Origin: Acidobacteriaceae bacterium
GTDB lineage: Bacteria; Acidobacteriota; Terriglobia; Terriglobales; Acidobacteriaceae
Length of the DNA: 58,096 bases
Reading direction: 5' to 3'
NCBI GenBank assembly: GCA_003165795.1
Contig: PMWW01000181.1
Coordinates: forward strand, 1 to 58,096
The position numbers were made by a program, and so were the translations under genes. The notes below the pieces were generated by a model. It made no database searches, was not told the DNA's origin, and was given only the letters and a program-made list of their open reading frames with translations. Positions 43,772 to 52,579 of this stretch are shown here, in pieces; positions within the stretch are counted from its first letter, which is position 1; the number at the start of each line of letters is the position of its first letter.

Positions 43772-45186
43772 AGTCGTTTGAGCGCCATCTTGGCTGCATT
43801 GTAGCCGCACATCCCGTGTACGCCGCCGCCGGGTGGCGTGGACGACGAGCAGATGTAAATATCCTTCGCCGACGTCGCATAGTACTTCCGTGTAGGACGA
43901 AACAGAAATTGCCGCAGATCGGCGGCGCCACCGCCGATGTCGCCGCCGATAAGGTTGGCGTCCATCGCCTCCAGCGCCGCGGGAGAAAAAACCCGACGTT
44001 GCAGAACACAGTCGCGAAAGCCCGGCGCGAAACGCTCGATTTGGGCTTCGATGCGCGGCAGCATATCGACTTCACAGCCATTGGGCACGTGGCAATACGC
44101 CCAGGCAACATGGCGTCCCGCGGGCGCGCGCGAACTATCGAATAAGCTGGGCTGGGCGAGCAGGACAAACGGCCGCTCGGCAATTCGCCCATGGCGCATC
44201 GCGTCTTCCGACGCCGCGACTTCCTCGATCGTACCGCCCAGGTGTGCGGTTGCTGCCCGCCCGCACTCCGTCGCCTTCCACGGAATCGGGTCGGACAACG
44301 CGTAGTCCACTTTGAAAACGCCTGGTCCGTAACGATATTTCTCCAGTTGATGCTGATAGCCTGACGACAACCGATCACCCGCGATGCGAAGCAACTGCTG
44401 CGGTGTGACATCGCAGAGCGCGACATCAAATGGTCCCAGCGACGCTAGGTTCTCGACCCGCGTTGACAAATGCACCTTGCCGCCCAGGCTGGCGAGATAT
44501 CCGCACAGCGCCGTGGTGATCGATCTCGCCCCGCCGCGCGGAATGGGCCATCCCACGGCGTGGGCAGTGGCGGCAAAGATAATGGAGAACGCCGCAGTGA
44601 GCGGTTCGTCCAGCGCGAGCACGGAATGCGCTGCCAGACCTGAGAAGAGCGCCTTGGTCCTGGCATTCTTGAACCAGAAGCCGGCCGCCGCCGTCGCCGA
44701 GGGAAACCCCAGCAATCCCAGGCGCGCCAGCAGAAAAGGATGCCGCGGAAACAGCGCTACCGGCCGCAGGATTTCCGGAGCCAGTTCTGTCCAGTGCTCA
44801 GCGAACGGCCCGAAGAGCCGGCGCCACTGCTTGCCATCTTCGCCCAGCGCGACCTCGGTTGCGCCCAGGTCGCGTTCCAGAATTACCGCCGTGCCATCAT
44901 CCAAAGGATGCGCTAGAGGCGCCGGCGGCTGAATCCATTCCAGTCCATAGTCAGACAGTGGCAGCGTGGAAAAGAACGGCGAGGCCAGTGCCATGGGATG
45001 CACGGCCGAACCGAAATCATGCAGAAAACCAGGTAGTGTGAGAGGAAGCGTGCGAGCTGCGCCACCGGGTTGCGGCTCCGCCTCGTAAACGTCAACCTGT
45101 AATCCCGCTTGCGCCAGAACGATAGCGGCGGCAAGACCGTTTGGTCCGGAACCGATGACTACAGCTCGTCGCTGGAGTGCGGGCAT
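43768..45186 (-). CDS. FAD-dependent oxidoreductase, phytoene-desaturase-like
   Basis: A 472-residue flavoenzyme of the amine-oxidase/phytoene dehydrogenase superfamily. The N-terminal Rossmann FAD motif is VVIGSGPNGLAAAIVLAQAG followed by VYEAEPQPGGAARTLPL. The C-terminal FAD-contacting segment is SSTPPGGGVHGMCGYNAA. It resembles the PYROXD2-like group of carotenoid-type desaturases/oxidases. No carotenoid genes (crtB, crtE) are near, so the substrate may be another polyprenoid or lipid. The stop overlaps the next start by four bases (GTGA). Confidence 0.88.
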   Translation of the reverse strand: MPALQRRAVVIGSGPNGLAAAIVLAQAGLQVDVYEAEPQPGGAARTLPLTLPGFLHDFGSAVHPMALASPFFSTLPLSDYGLEWIQPPAPLAHPLDDGTAVILERDLGATEVALGEDGKQWRRLFGPFAEHWTELAPEILRPVALFPRHPFLLARLGLLGFPSATAAAGFWFKNARTKALFSGLAAHSVLALDEPLTAAFSIIFAATAHAVGWPIPRGGARSITTALCGYLASLGGKVHLSTRVENLASLGPFDVALCDVTPQQLLRIAGDRLSSGYQHQLEKYRYGPGVFKVDYALSDPIPWKATECGRAATAHLGGTIEEVAASEDAMRHGRIAERPFVLLAQPSLFDSSRAPAGRHVAWAYCHVPNGCEVDMLPRIEAQIERFAPGFRDCVLQRRVFSPAALEAMDANLIGGDIGGGAADLRQFLFRPTRKYYATSAKDIYICSSSTPPGGGVHGMCGYNAAKMALKRL

Positions 45187-45234
45187 AGCGACCAGTGTAT
45201 AAGCGTTTTCGGGATTAGGGTATCGTGGGAACCG

Positions 45235-45262
45235 TTTGGAGCGGGTGAAACGCGTATATACT
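45235..45262 (+). promoter_or_regulatory. Possible sigma-70-type promoter of the lipoprotein gene
   Basis: TTTGGA, 16 bases, TATACT in the 99-base gap between divergent starts, 24 bases before the lipoprotein ATG. It matches consensus only partly. Confidence 0.35.
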
Positions 45263-45285
45263 CGCTGCCATTTGTAAAACTAGAA

Positions 45286-45825
45286 ATGAGGATTCCGGTG
45301 AACTATATGTGTTTTCGCGTTTGGATTGTGTGCGTAGCCGTGGCTACGTCGGTCGGGTGCGGAATGCACCGTAATTCTGAAGACGATTCGCCGTCCGTAC
45401 CTCCGGCGCGCCGAGCAGCGGTGGAAGACAGTGTGCGAACTTTTGTTCTTAACGTGGCTCATGACGTCACCCAGGAGGGCCCTGCGGCTTGGAGCAAATA
45501 TTTCGCTGACGACCCAGCCTTTTTCATGGCGGACGAGGGGCACCTTGTGTTTCCCAACAGCCAGTCCGCAAACCAGGCAATTCAGAATCTCACGCGCACG
45601 ATCAAGAGTATTGACCTGCGTTGGGGAGACGATCTGCGCATCGATCCGCTAACTCCCAACCTAGCCATGGTCGCAGCCCCGTACACTGAAGTCCGAATCG
45701 ATACGGAAGGACATCGAATAACCGAGAGCGGTTACTTCACTGGCCTTGCGGAATACCGAAGTGGCCGTTGGCAATTTCGAGATGCGCATTGGTCGGTTGC
45801 GGCTGCGCCTTCGAAGGTTCCATGA
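45286..45825 (+). CDS. Lipoprotein with NTF2/SnoaL-like domain
   Basis: 179 residues. The signal peptide ends in a lipobox (VAVATSVGCGMHRN). The body of about 130 residues begins AAVEDSVRTFVLNVAHDVTQEGPAAWSKYFADDPAFFMADEG. It ends IDTEGHRITESGYFTGLAEYRSGRWQFRDAHWSV, the pattern of a SnoaL/DUF4440 NTF2-like cone fold. Starts at 45286 and 45307 are both possible; neither has a strong ribosome site. Such domains bind small molecules or act as isomerases; no activity can be assigned. It is divergent from the FAD oxidoreductase. Confidence 0.75.
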   Translation: MRIPVNYMCFRVWIVCVAVATSVGCGMHRNSEDDSPSVPPARRAAVEDSVRTFVLNVAHDVTQEGPAAWSKYFADDPAFFMADEGHLVFPNSQSANQAIQNLTRTIKSIDLRWGDDLRIDPLTPNLAMVAAPYTEVRIDTEGHRITESGYFTGLAEYRSGRWQFRDAHWSVAAAPSKVP

Positions 45826-45882
45826 TGGTAAAGCTCAGGCGTAAAGCCAGCGTTCGGACGGTATATTCCGTAGGTAGCTGTA

Positions 45883-46539
45883 CTAGACTTTTTTCCCATT
45901 GCGCGTTAGCGTGACAAAATAATCGCGGCTGATGGACTCCACTTTGGCCGTGGCCTCGGGAAATTTCGCGAAAATCCGTTGCAACTGCTCTGCGGTGTAA
46001 AGGAACAGATCGCAGCGTTTCTGGTAACGCAGCTTGCGCTGCCAGCCCAGAATGCCGCCCGCCACGGGAAACGAAAAGAAAGCTTTGTTCCGGGTGAGGG
46101 ACAACACTTTCGCAATCACCTTCTCCGGATCGGGCATGTAGTCCATAAAGCCCATCACGATGACGTAATCGAACTGCTCCTCGGGGGGGTACTGGTAGAA
46201 GTCGGCAACCTGGAAGTGGCAGCGGTCGGCCACCCCGACCTGGCGGGCGTGTTCGGTGGCCAGCTTCAACATGCCTTCGGCAAAGTCGATGCCCACCACG
46301 CGGGCCGCGCCGCGCTGCGCCAGAGTAATCGAGTAATGGCCCGGCCCGCATCCGATATCGAGCACGCTCTTGCCTTGCACCGGCTCACAACCCTCAATCG
46401 ACTTCTCGTAGCGCAACCGCATGCTCTTGCGGAAAAAACGATTGATGACGCTATCAATCATTCCATTCTGATTGCCATAAATGGCATCGAAATCGTTGGC
46501 GTATTGATGGAAAAACGTTTGGGTACGATCAAGCGACAT
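45883..46539 (-). CDS. Class I SAM-dependent methyltransferase
   Basis: 218 residues. The SAM-binding motif I is VLDIGCGPGHYS (residues 59-70), with motif II ARVVGIDFAEGMLKLA and the post-motif FDYVIVMGFMDYM. The acceptor is unknown. The start overlaps the end of the polysaccharide deacetylase by 11 bases, so it belongs to that unit. Sugar or lipid-linked glycan methylation is a reasonable inference from the pairing. Confidence 0.88.
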   Translation of the reverse strand: MSLDRTQTFFHQYANDFDAIYGNQNGMIDSVINRFFRKSMRLRYEKSIEGCEPVQGKSVLDIGCGPGHYSITLAQRGAARVVGIDFAEGMLKLATEHARQVGVADRCHFQVADFYQYPPEEQFDYVIVMGFMDYMPDPEKVIAKVLSLTRNKAFFSFPVAGGILGWQRKLRYQKRCDLFLYTAEQLQRIFAKFPEATAKVESISRDYFVTLTRNGKKV

Positions 46540-47383
46540 GGGAATCTACCAATTGGGGGTGGTTGCTGATTACATTCTGGAAGGTGGTCACGGGAAAGTC
46601 GCGGAGAATCTGTCGCACTTTCCATTCTGTCGTTTGCAGATTAACGTAAGTCTTAAATTGCCGTTTGCGATTCATCGGCAAACGCGGGTGGGCCGGATCA
46701 ATCTCGCGCGGATGGATGTAGAAGACCACCGGACGGCCTTCCGCTAGCACCTGACGGGCCATCTTGCGGACCAGCCAGTAAGGAAACAGCCGCAAGTAGC
46801 CTCCGCCGAAGAAGCACATCGGTTTGCCCATGCAGGTGGTCACGGTGATGGGCACTTCAAGGATGCCGTCGCCATTTCCAATACGGTGCGGATCGCGGCG
46901 TCCATCGCGCATTCCGCCGTGCCCGCGTGCCGCGGGAAACACCGACGAGTCATACTGGTAGCCCGCTTCCGCCAACACATCAAAAAACCAGGGTGTCTGC
47001 TCAGTGGTAGAAAAACCGGGCGCACGATATCCCGACACGGGTGCACCGGCTATGTCTTGCAGCAGCAGGCGGGCGTGGCGAACATCTTCGTAAAAATCCT
47101 CGCGGCTCTGCTCATAAACCAGGCGATGTCCGTAGCCGTGCGATGCAATCTCGTGCCCGCGAGCGGCAGCTTCCTTCACTAATTGCGGGAAGCGCTCACC
47201 AATCCATCCCAGCACGAAGCAGGTTACATGCACCTTCTCTTCGCTGAAGATATCCATCAGCTTGGAGAAGTTTTTTTCCACACGCGACGGCAGACTGCTC
47301 CATTCCGCAAGCGCAGGCGCGCTCGGTACGTCCAGGATATGGAACCAGTCTTCGACATCGACAGAGAAGATGGAGGTCTGCAT
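46529..47383 (-). CDS. Polysaccharide deacetylase, exosortase (XrtA)-locus type
   Basis: A NodB-type de-N-acetylase of 284 residues from ATG 47383. The N-terminus MQTSIFSVDVEDWFH carries the catalytic Asp pair (D9, D12). HEIASHGYGHRLVYEQS gives the zinc His residues, and RAPGFSTTEQTPWFFDVLAEAGYQYDSS is the following motif. The C-terminal IHPREIDPAHPRLPMNRKRQFKTYVNL is the DUF3473 segment specific to deacetylases encoded in exosortase/PEP-CTERM exopolysaccharide loci. It is coupled to the methyltransferase by an 11-base overlap. Here the pair stands apart from any exosortase or glycosyltransferase. Confidence 0.9.
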   Translation of the reverse strand: MQTSIFSVDVEDWFHILDVPSAPALAEWSSLPSRVEKNFSKLMDIFSEEKVHVTCFVLGWIGERFPQLVKEAAARGHEIASHGYGHRLVYEQSREDFYEDVRHARLLLQDIAGAPVSGYRAPGFSTTEQTPWFFDVLAEAGYQYDSSVFPAARGHGGMRDGRRDPHRIGNGDGILEVPITVTTCMGKPMCFFGGGYLRLFPYWLVRKMARQVLAEGRPVVFYIHPREIDPAHPRLPMNRKRQFKTYVNLQTTEWKVRQILRDFPVTTFQNVISNHPQLVDSHVA

Positions 47384-47608
47384 CGCTGCCCGCAGGTTTC
47401 TTAGGTATATAACGATCCGGCGGCTGGACACAAGTGTGGCGGAGGCACGGCGGATGTCCTTCCGAAAGTTGCTTCCGTTATTTGTGGGGGCCGGTGGCTA
47501 CGTACTCACGGCGATTTCCTTGACCTCTACTTGACGGCGAAGTAGGGTTGCTTGGCTGCCTCGCCCGTCAAATGAGGATCGATTCGGCGTGGCCGGAATC
47601 TTCGTGGC

Positions 47609-47671
47609 TCACTTGGTTTTATTTTTCTTGGGCTTCTTGACTTCGCGTTTTGGTGCGTTCTTGTTTGCCAT
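47609..47671 (-). CDS. Very small basic peptide (20 residues)
   Basis: The frame reads MANKNAPKREVKKPKKNKTK, with GAGG just before the ATG. I recall stand-alone Lys-rich peptides starting MANK...PKRE.KKPKK in many genomes. It is too short to be sure; the GAGG-to-ATG spacing is tight. It lies in a gap between the deacetylase and ggt. Confidence 0.4.
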   Translation of the reverse strand: MANKNAPKREVKKPKKNKTK

Positions 47672-47808
47672 GTCCTCAGTTTACGCGAATTGGCAAAGGG
47701 TTCAACCTTTTTTGAACTCCAGGGTGCGGACTCTGCCAACAAGGAAGTTCCGCAGCGCCGCGGAGGAACGTAATGTTCGGGTAGTATGAAAATGAGCGAA
47801 GCCCAGCC

Positions 47809-49566
47809 GTGAACTCTGTTGTCATGACTATGAAATCTTCTCGCCAGTTACTGGCCCTGCTGCTCGCTTTCACCGGCGGGGTTCCGGCCCTGGCCGGCAA
47901 TGCGGTGCATCCGGCCCACGGCTCCAAAACCATGGTTGCCACGGTGCAGCCCGAAGCCTCGAAGGTGGGCGTCGCCATCCTGCAACAAGGTGGCAATGCC
48001 ATTGACGCGGCGGTGGCTGTAGGCTTTGCGCTGGCCGTCGTTTATCCCGAAGCGGGCAACATCGGCGGCGGCGGCTTCATGCTGTTTCGCCGGACGGACG
48101 GAGAGGTCCACTTCCTCGACTATCGCGAGAAGGCGCCGGCCAAGGCTACGGCCAACATGTATCTCGACGGCCAGGGCAACGTTGTCCCGGACATGAGTAC
48201 CATCGGCTACCAGGCCATCGGCGTGCCCGGCTCGGTCGCGGGGATGGCTTACGCGCAGAGACACTGGGGAAAATTGACGCTGAAGCAAGTGATGGAGCCC
48301 GCCATCCGGCTGGCGCGCGACGGCTTTGTGCTCGACTACGATGAGGCGAAGGTTTTTCACGATTCTCAACTGGCGCAGTTTTCCGAGTCCCATCGCATCT
48401 TTCAGCACGACGGCGACTACTACAAGCAAGGCGACGTCTTTAAGCAGCCGGACTTGGCAAGAACTCTGGAGCGGATTGCCGACAATCCGGACGACTTCTA
48501 CCATGGCTCGCTGGCTCGCGAGTTGGCCGCATCCCTGCAGAAAGGCGGGGGCCTGATCACTGCCGACGATCTGGCGCAGTACGAAGTCAAGGAGCGGCAG
48601 CCGATTCGCGGTACCTATCGCGGCTACGAGATCATCAGCGCTCCGCCGCCATCGTCAGGCGGCATTGCTTTGGTGGAGGTCCTCAACATCCTTGAAGGTT
48701 ACGACCTCGCCAAGCAAGGCGATCGCTCCGCCCAGAGCATTCACCTCACCGCCGAGGCGTTCCAGCGCGCCTTCTTCGACCGTGCCGAGTTCCTCGGCGA
48801 CCCCGATTTCTCGAAAATCCCAGTTGCGCAACTGATGGATAAACGTTACGGCAACGCCTGGCGCGAGACCATCCCGTTGCGCCGCGCCACGCCCAGCGCC
48901 GAGTTGCGACGTCCCTCGATCTTTTCCCAACTCGACAGCTATGCCCGGGCGCATCCCCAGCCGAACTCGATTCGCGAGTCGCAGCATACGACGCACTACT
49001 CGATCGTCGATCCCGAGGGCAACGCGGTTGCGGTCACCACCACCCTGAACGACGGATTCGGCTCGCGCGTTACCGCCCAAGGGCTGGGCTTTTTGCTCAA
49101 CGATGAGATGGACGACTTCTCCTCTAAGCCCGGCGTGCCCAACATGTTCGGACTGTTGCAAGGGCCGGCGAATGCGATTGGCCCAGGCAAGCGCCCGCTG
49201 TCGGCGATGACCCCAACCATCGTGCTCAACAATGGCAAGCTCTTTCTGGTGCTCGGCTCACCCGGTGGGCCGACCATCATCACCACGGTCGCTAATGTGC
49301 TCATGGGCGTGGTCGATTACGGATTGAACATCGAGCAGGCGGTAAACGCGCCGCGCTTTCACGAGCAATGGATGCCCGATCAGATCGAGATGGAGACGGT
49401 GGGCTTTTCGCCCGACACCATCGCTATCCTCGAACACATGGGCCACAAGACTAAAATTGCTCACGGCTATTGGGGCGACGCCGAATGCATTGCCGTCGAT
49501 GGCAAGACGGGCGAGTTGCTAGGCGCCAGCGACGGACGCAACGACGGAAAGGCGGTTGGCTATTGA
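47809..49566 (+). CDS. ggt: Gamma-glutamyltransferase
   Basis: An exported self-cleaving Ntn-hydrolase that removes the gamma-glutamyl group from glutathione and related compounds. A signal peptide follows the GTG start at 47809 (KSSRQLLALLLAFTGGVPALAG). The autoprocessing site is Thr394 in QHTTHYSIVDPEGNAVAVTTTLN, which becomes the nucleophile at the start of the small subunit. Substrate-binding DEMDDF and GSPGGPTIIT are intact. Length (585) is normal. Its TGA overlaps the next gene's ATG by one base (TGATG). Confidence 0.94.
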   Translation: MNSVVMTMKSSRQLLALLLAFTGGVPALAGNAVHPAHGSKTMVATVQPEASKVGVAILQQGGNAIDAAVAVGFALAVVYPEAGNIGGGGFMLFRRTDGEVHFLDYREKAPAKATANMYLDGQGNVVPDMSTIGYQAIGVPGSVAGMAYAQRHWGKLTLKQVMEPAIRLARDGFVLDYDEAKVFHDSQLAQFSESHRIFQHDGDYYKQGDVFKQPDLARTLERIADNPDDFYHGSLARELAASLQKGGGLITADDLAQYEVKERQPIRGTYRGYEIISAPPPSSGGIALVEVLNILEGYDLAKQGDRSAQSIHLTAEAFQRAFFDRAEFLGDPDFSKIPVAQLMDKRYGNAWRETIPLRRATPSAELRRPSIFSQLDSYARAHPQPNSIRESQHTTHYSIVDPEGNAVAVTTTLNDGFGSRVTAQGLGFLLNDEMDDFSSKPGVPNMFGLLQGPANAIGPGKRPLSAMTPTIVLNNGKLFLVLGSPGGPTIITTVANVLMGVVDYGLNIEQAVNAPRFHEQWMPDQIEMETVGFSPDTIAILEHMGHKTKIAHGYWGDAECIAVDGKTGELLGASDGRNDGKAVGY

Positions 49567-50402
49567 TGCGACGGGCGATGTCCACTCTGGTGTATGCAAA
49601 GCGTGAACGGCTGCATCCTGGCCTGCTTGACCAGATGGTCGACGGCGGCGCCGAGGCGATCGAGATCTTCGCTGCCCGCGGCCACTTCAACTACACCGAT
49701 CGCCAGCACATTCGCGAGATCGCCAACTGGTTTCGCAGTACGGGAGCGGCGTTCCATTCGATGCACTCGCCCATGCATGCGGATGACGAATGGGGACGCA
49801 GCACCGGGCAAGCCCTCAACATTGCTGCGGTGGAAAAACGCGATCGCATAGCGGCCACCGACGAGATCAAGCGCGCGCTGGAAGTGGCGGAGCAAGCGCC
49901 GTTTAAGTTTCTGGTGCAGCACGTAGGCGTTACCAATGAAGACGCCGACCCGCACAAACTGGAAGCGGCGATGAGTTCTCTGGAACACCTGCATGCCTTT
50001 GCCAAGCCGCTGGGCGTGCAACTGCTGGTAGAAAACATTTCCAACGATCTGTCGACGCCGGAGGGTTTGCTCGAATTGTTGCACGCCGGCCGCTTCACCG
50101 ATATCGGGGTGTGCTTCGATCTCGGCCACGCGCATCTGCTGTCGAGCGTGAAGCAAGCATTTGAGGTGCTGAAGGACCGTATCCGTTCCACTCACGTCCA
50201 CGACAACAAGAAAGATCGCGATTCACATCTTTGGCCCGGCGACACCAGCCCGGGCGACGGCGGCATCGATTGGAACGAAGCGATGTCGCTGTTGAGAACC
50301 GCGCCGCACGTGCCGCCGCTGTTGCTGGAGGTCGAGGGCGCGGACGGAGAGAAGGTCAGCGAGAAGATGGCGGAGGCGTTCGGGAAGCTGGAGAAGGCGT
50401 AA
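49566..50402 (+). CDS. Sugar-phosphate isomerase/epimerase-like TIM-barrel protein
   Basis: 278 residues of the AP_endonuc_2/xylose-isomerase-like TIM barrel family. Candidate metal ligands are in AIEIFAARGHFN, QHVGVTN, LLVENISND, CFDLGHAH, STHVHDNKKDRDSHLWPGD and LLLEVEG. This order of Glu, His, Glu, Asp/His, His, Glu matches a divalent-metal isomerase or endonuclease IV-like site. The ATG overlaps the ggt stop (TGATG), so it is translated with ggt; the functional link is not obvious. The substrate is unknown. Confidence 0.85.
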   Translation: MRRAMSTLVYAKRERLHPGLLDQMVDGGAEAIEIFAARGHFNYTDRQHIREIANWFRSTGAAFHSMHSPMHADDEWGRSTGQALNIAAVEKRDRIAATDEIKRALEVAEQAPFKFLVQHVGVTNEDADPHKLEAAMSSLEHLHAFAKPLGVQLLVENISNDLSTPEGLLELLHAGRFTDIGVCFDLGHAHLLSSVKQAFEVLKDRIRSTHVHDNKKDRDSHLWPGDTSPGDGGIDWNEAMSLLRTAPHVPPLLLEVEGADGEKVSEKMAEAFGKLEKA

Positions 50403-50405
50403 GTC

Positions 50406-50729
50406 CTAGCCCGGAATATCCATTTCGCTATAACTGCCCGGCCTGGCGGCGTTCACGGCAGCAGCCACTTCTGCGAGCAGGGGGCGGATGAGCCGCCACC
50501 GTCCCTTACCCAAGACGACAATTGCGATCTGTCTACCTGCAAGGTTTTGTTGATAGCGGATATTCTTGTCGGTGCTTATCAGCACCTCAAAACCAGCCCC
50601 CTCGGCTGCCGCAAGCAGTTCGCCATTGGCCAGGCCGTCCCAACCTCGTTCTCTGCATTCGGTTACGGTGTGGCCCAAAAGCGCTCGAGCGGTTCCTCGT
50701 GGAGCGCCATTGTCCAGCAGAACGAGCAT
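50406..50729 (-). CDS. PIN-like toxin, DUF5615 family
   Basis: 107 residues. VLLDNGAPRGTARALLGHTV is the DUF5615/Mut7-C-like start with the first acidic residue, and VLISTDKNIRYQQNLAGRQIAIVVLG carries the second. These are PIN-like ribonucleases that pair with DUF433 antitoxins. ATG immediately follows the antitoxin's TAG with no gap, so it is co-translated. It is the last gene of a three-gene unit and converges on the isomerase gene with three bases between stops. Confidence 0.85.
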   Translation of the reverse strand: MLVLLDNGAPRGTARALLGHTVTECRERGWDGLANGELLAAAEGAGFEVLISTDKNIRYQQNLAGRQIAIVVLGKGRWRLIRPLLAEVAAAVNAARPGSYSEMDIPG

Positions 50730-50963
50730 CTAACGGTGCCCGATCGCCGCGGCGTCAAGACTTCGTGCCGCGAATTCAAGCACAGCCTTGATCTGCTCGC
50801 CAGTGACCGGAAATTGCTCAACGACTTCATCGATCGTCATCCCGTCCTCAAGGTTTTCTAATATCGTCGAAACCGGTGTGCGAGTTCCCCGAAAAACCCA
50901 TGCGCCGCTTACTTTACCCGGAATACTCTCGACCGCTTCGCATTGTGACCAATCAAGACTCAT
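50730..50963 (-). CDS. DUF433 antitoxin
   Basis: 77 residues with the DUF433 winged-helix-type motif SGAWVFRGTRTPVSTILENLEDGMTIDEVVEQFP. It usually precedes and neutralises a PIN-like DUF5615 toxin, as here. The start overlaps the previous gene's stop by four bases (ATGA), and its stop directly abuts the toxin start. Confidence 0.88.
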   Translation of the reverse strand: MSLDWSQCEAVESIPGKVSGAWVFRGTRTPVSTILENLEDGMTIDEVVEQFPVTGEQIKAVLEFAARSLDAAAIGHR

Positions 50964-51154
50964 AAAAGTCGCCCTCCCATGCCTTCCAGCGCTTCGCCCT
51001 GTGAGGTCGCGATACCAACAAGCCCGGCTTTCGGGTTGGGCGTAAAATCGACTTCCATAATCTCACGGTAGGACTTGTAGAGGCTTGCGTCAAGGCGGAA
51101 CGCGTCGCCAATTTGCGTGCCTGCCCGCCTGACTTTTCTGCGCGCAACGTGCAT
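50960..51154 (-). CDS. Unknown small protein, first gene of the DUF433/DUF5615 unit
   Basis: 64 residues: MHVARRKVRRAGTQIGDAFR, later YREIMEVDFTPNPKAGLVGI. It is basic at the N-terminus with no recognised domain. It overlaps the DUF433 start by four bases (ATGA), which supports it as a real third member. Its start is only 17 bases from the divergent asnS start, so its promoter must lie within asnS, or the unit is expressed from an internal promoter. A different frame over the same stretch is less convincing because it does not couple to the antitoxin. Confidence 0.5.
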   Translation of the reverse strand: MHVARRKVRRAGTQIGDAFRLDASLYKSYREIMEVDFTPNPKAGLVGIATSQGEALEGMGGRLL

Positions 51155-51157
51155 ACT
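51129..51157 (+). promoter_or_regulatory. Possible asnS promoter inside the neighbouring frame
   Basis: CTGACT, 17 bases, CATACT, ending 14 bases before the asnS ATG; four of six matches in each hexamer. It would give a leader of about 8 bases, consistent with the absence of a ribosome site before asnS. Confidence 0.35.
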
Positions 51158-51171
51158 GAATACTTAATCCC

Positions 51172-52521
51172 ATGAACTCATCCACCAAAACCGAGACTGA
51201 AACTCCCGTCACCACCATTCGCGAGATTGGTCAGCACGAAGGCCAGACCGTCACCGTTCGCGGCTGGCTTTACAACCTGCGCGAGAGCGGCAAACTACTG
51301 TTCCCCATCTTTCGCGATGGCAGCGGCGTCATCCAGGGTGTGGTTGCCAAGAACGCCGTTTCGCCCGAACTCTTCGAGTCCATCAAGGGACTGACCCAGG
51401 AGTCCAGCGTGATCGTCACCGGCAAGGTTCGCGCCGACAAGCGCGCTCCCGGCGGATACGAGATGGACGTCAGCGATGCGCAGGTTTTGCAGCGCGTCAA
51501 TCCGGACGATCCTTACCCCATCTCTCCCAAAGAGCACGGCGTCGATTTTCTGATGGAGCATCGCCATCTGTGGCTGCGTTCGCCGCGGCAGGCGGCCATC
51601 CTGCGCGTTCGCGCCGAGATCATCAAGGCCGCGCGCGACTATTTCGACGATCGCGGCTTCACTCTCACCGATCCACCCATCCTTACGCCGGCGGCGTGCG
51701 AAGGCACCACCACGCTGTTTCCCGTGGACTACTTCGAGGAGCAGGCCTACCTCACGCAGTCGGGTCAGCTCTACATCGAGGCAACCGCCATGGCGCTGGG
51801 CAAGGTATACAGTTTCGGCCCAACGTTCCGCGCCGAGAAATCGAAGACGCGCCGCCATCTCACCGAGTTCTGGATGGTCGAGCCGGAAGTGGCTTACGCC
51901 AACCTCGACGACCTGATGAGGCTGGCGGAGGAATTCATAACATTTATCGTCAAGCGCTGCCTGGAAAAGCGGCGTCCGGAACTGGAGACCATCGGCCGCG
52001 ACATCGGCAAGCTGGAGAAAATTGACACGCCGTTTCCGCGCATCACCTACGACGAAGCCGTGCAGATGCTGCAGGACGGACATGCTAAGGGCCTGGTCGA
52101 GAACAAGTTTGAGTGGGGCGGAGACTTCGGCTCGCCCGACGAGACTTATATCTCGTCGCAGTTTGACCGTCCGGTAATGATCCATCGCTATCCCGCGGCG
52201 ATAAAGGCGTTTTATATGGAGCCTGATCCCGACCGGCCCGAGCTGGCGTTGTGCGTGGACGTACTCGCGCCCGAGGGCTACGGCGAAGTCATCGGCGGCT
52301 CGCAGCGCATGGCGTCCTACGAACTGCTGCTCGAACGCATTCATCAGCACGAGCTGCCCCAAGAGGCATTCAAGTGGTATCTCGATTTGCGCAAGTTCGG
52401 CGGCGTTCCGCACGCGGGTTTCGGCATGGGCATCGAGCGTGCGGTGGCGTGGATCTGCGGCCTGGAGCACGTGCGCGAGACCATCCCCTTCCCACGCATG
52501 TTGCACCGGCTGTATCCCTAG
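51172..52521 (+). CDS. asnS: Asparaginyl-tRNA synthetase
   Basis: Charges tRNA-Asn with asparagine; class IIb synthetase of 449 residues. An N-terminal OB-fold anticodon-binding domain ([31 protein letters not shown]) is followed by the catalytic domain with motif 2 ([21 protein letters not shown]) and motif 3 ([27 protein letters not shown]). The motif 2 loop marks AsnRS rather than AspRS. Length is normal. No ribosome site is seen upstream. Its presence suggests direct Asn charging rather than sole reliance on the amidotransferase route. Confidence 0.95.
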   Translation: MNSSTKTETETPVTTIREIGQHEGQTVTVRGWLYNLRESGKLLFPIFRDGSGVIQGVVAKNAVSPELFESIKGLTQESSVIVTGKVRADKRAPGGYEMDVSDAQVLQRVNPDDPYPISPKEHGVDFLMEHRHLWLRSPRQAAILRVRAEIIKAARDYFDDRGFTLTDPPILTPAACEGTTTLFPVDYFEEQAYLTQSGQLYIEATAMALGKVYSFGPTFRAEKSKTRRHLTEFWMVEPEVAYANLDDLMRLAEEFITFIVKRCLEKRRPELETIGRDIGKLEKIDTPFPRITYDEAVQMLQDGHAKGLVENKFEWGGDFGSPDETYISSQFDRPVMIHRYPAAIKAFYMEPDPDRPELALCVDVLAPEGYGEVIGGSQRMASYELLLERIHQHELPQEAFKWYLDLRKFGGVPHAGFGMGIERAVAWICGLEHVRETIPFPRMLHRLYP

Positions 52522-52579
52522 GGACTCCCGTATAGGCGAGGGTGTACCACAATGTAGGATGTTGTTTCAGGAACTTCTT

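Noticed and set aside
51295-52506. Open frame (403 codons) on the - strand
   Set aside because: Antisense to asnS, which has all class II motifs.
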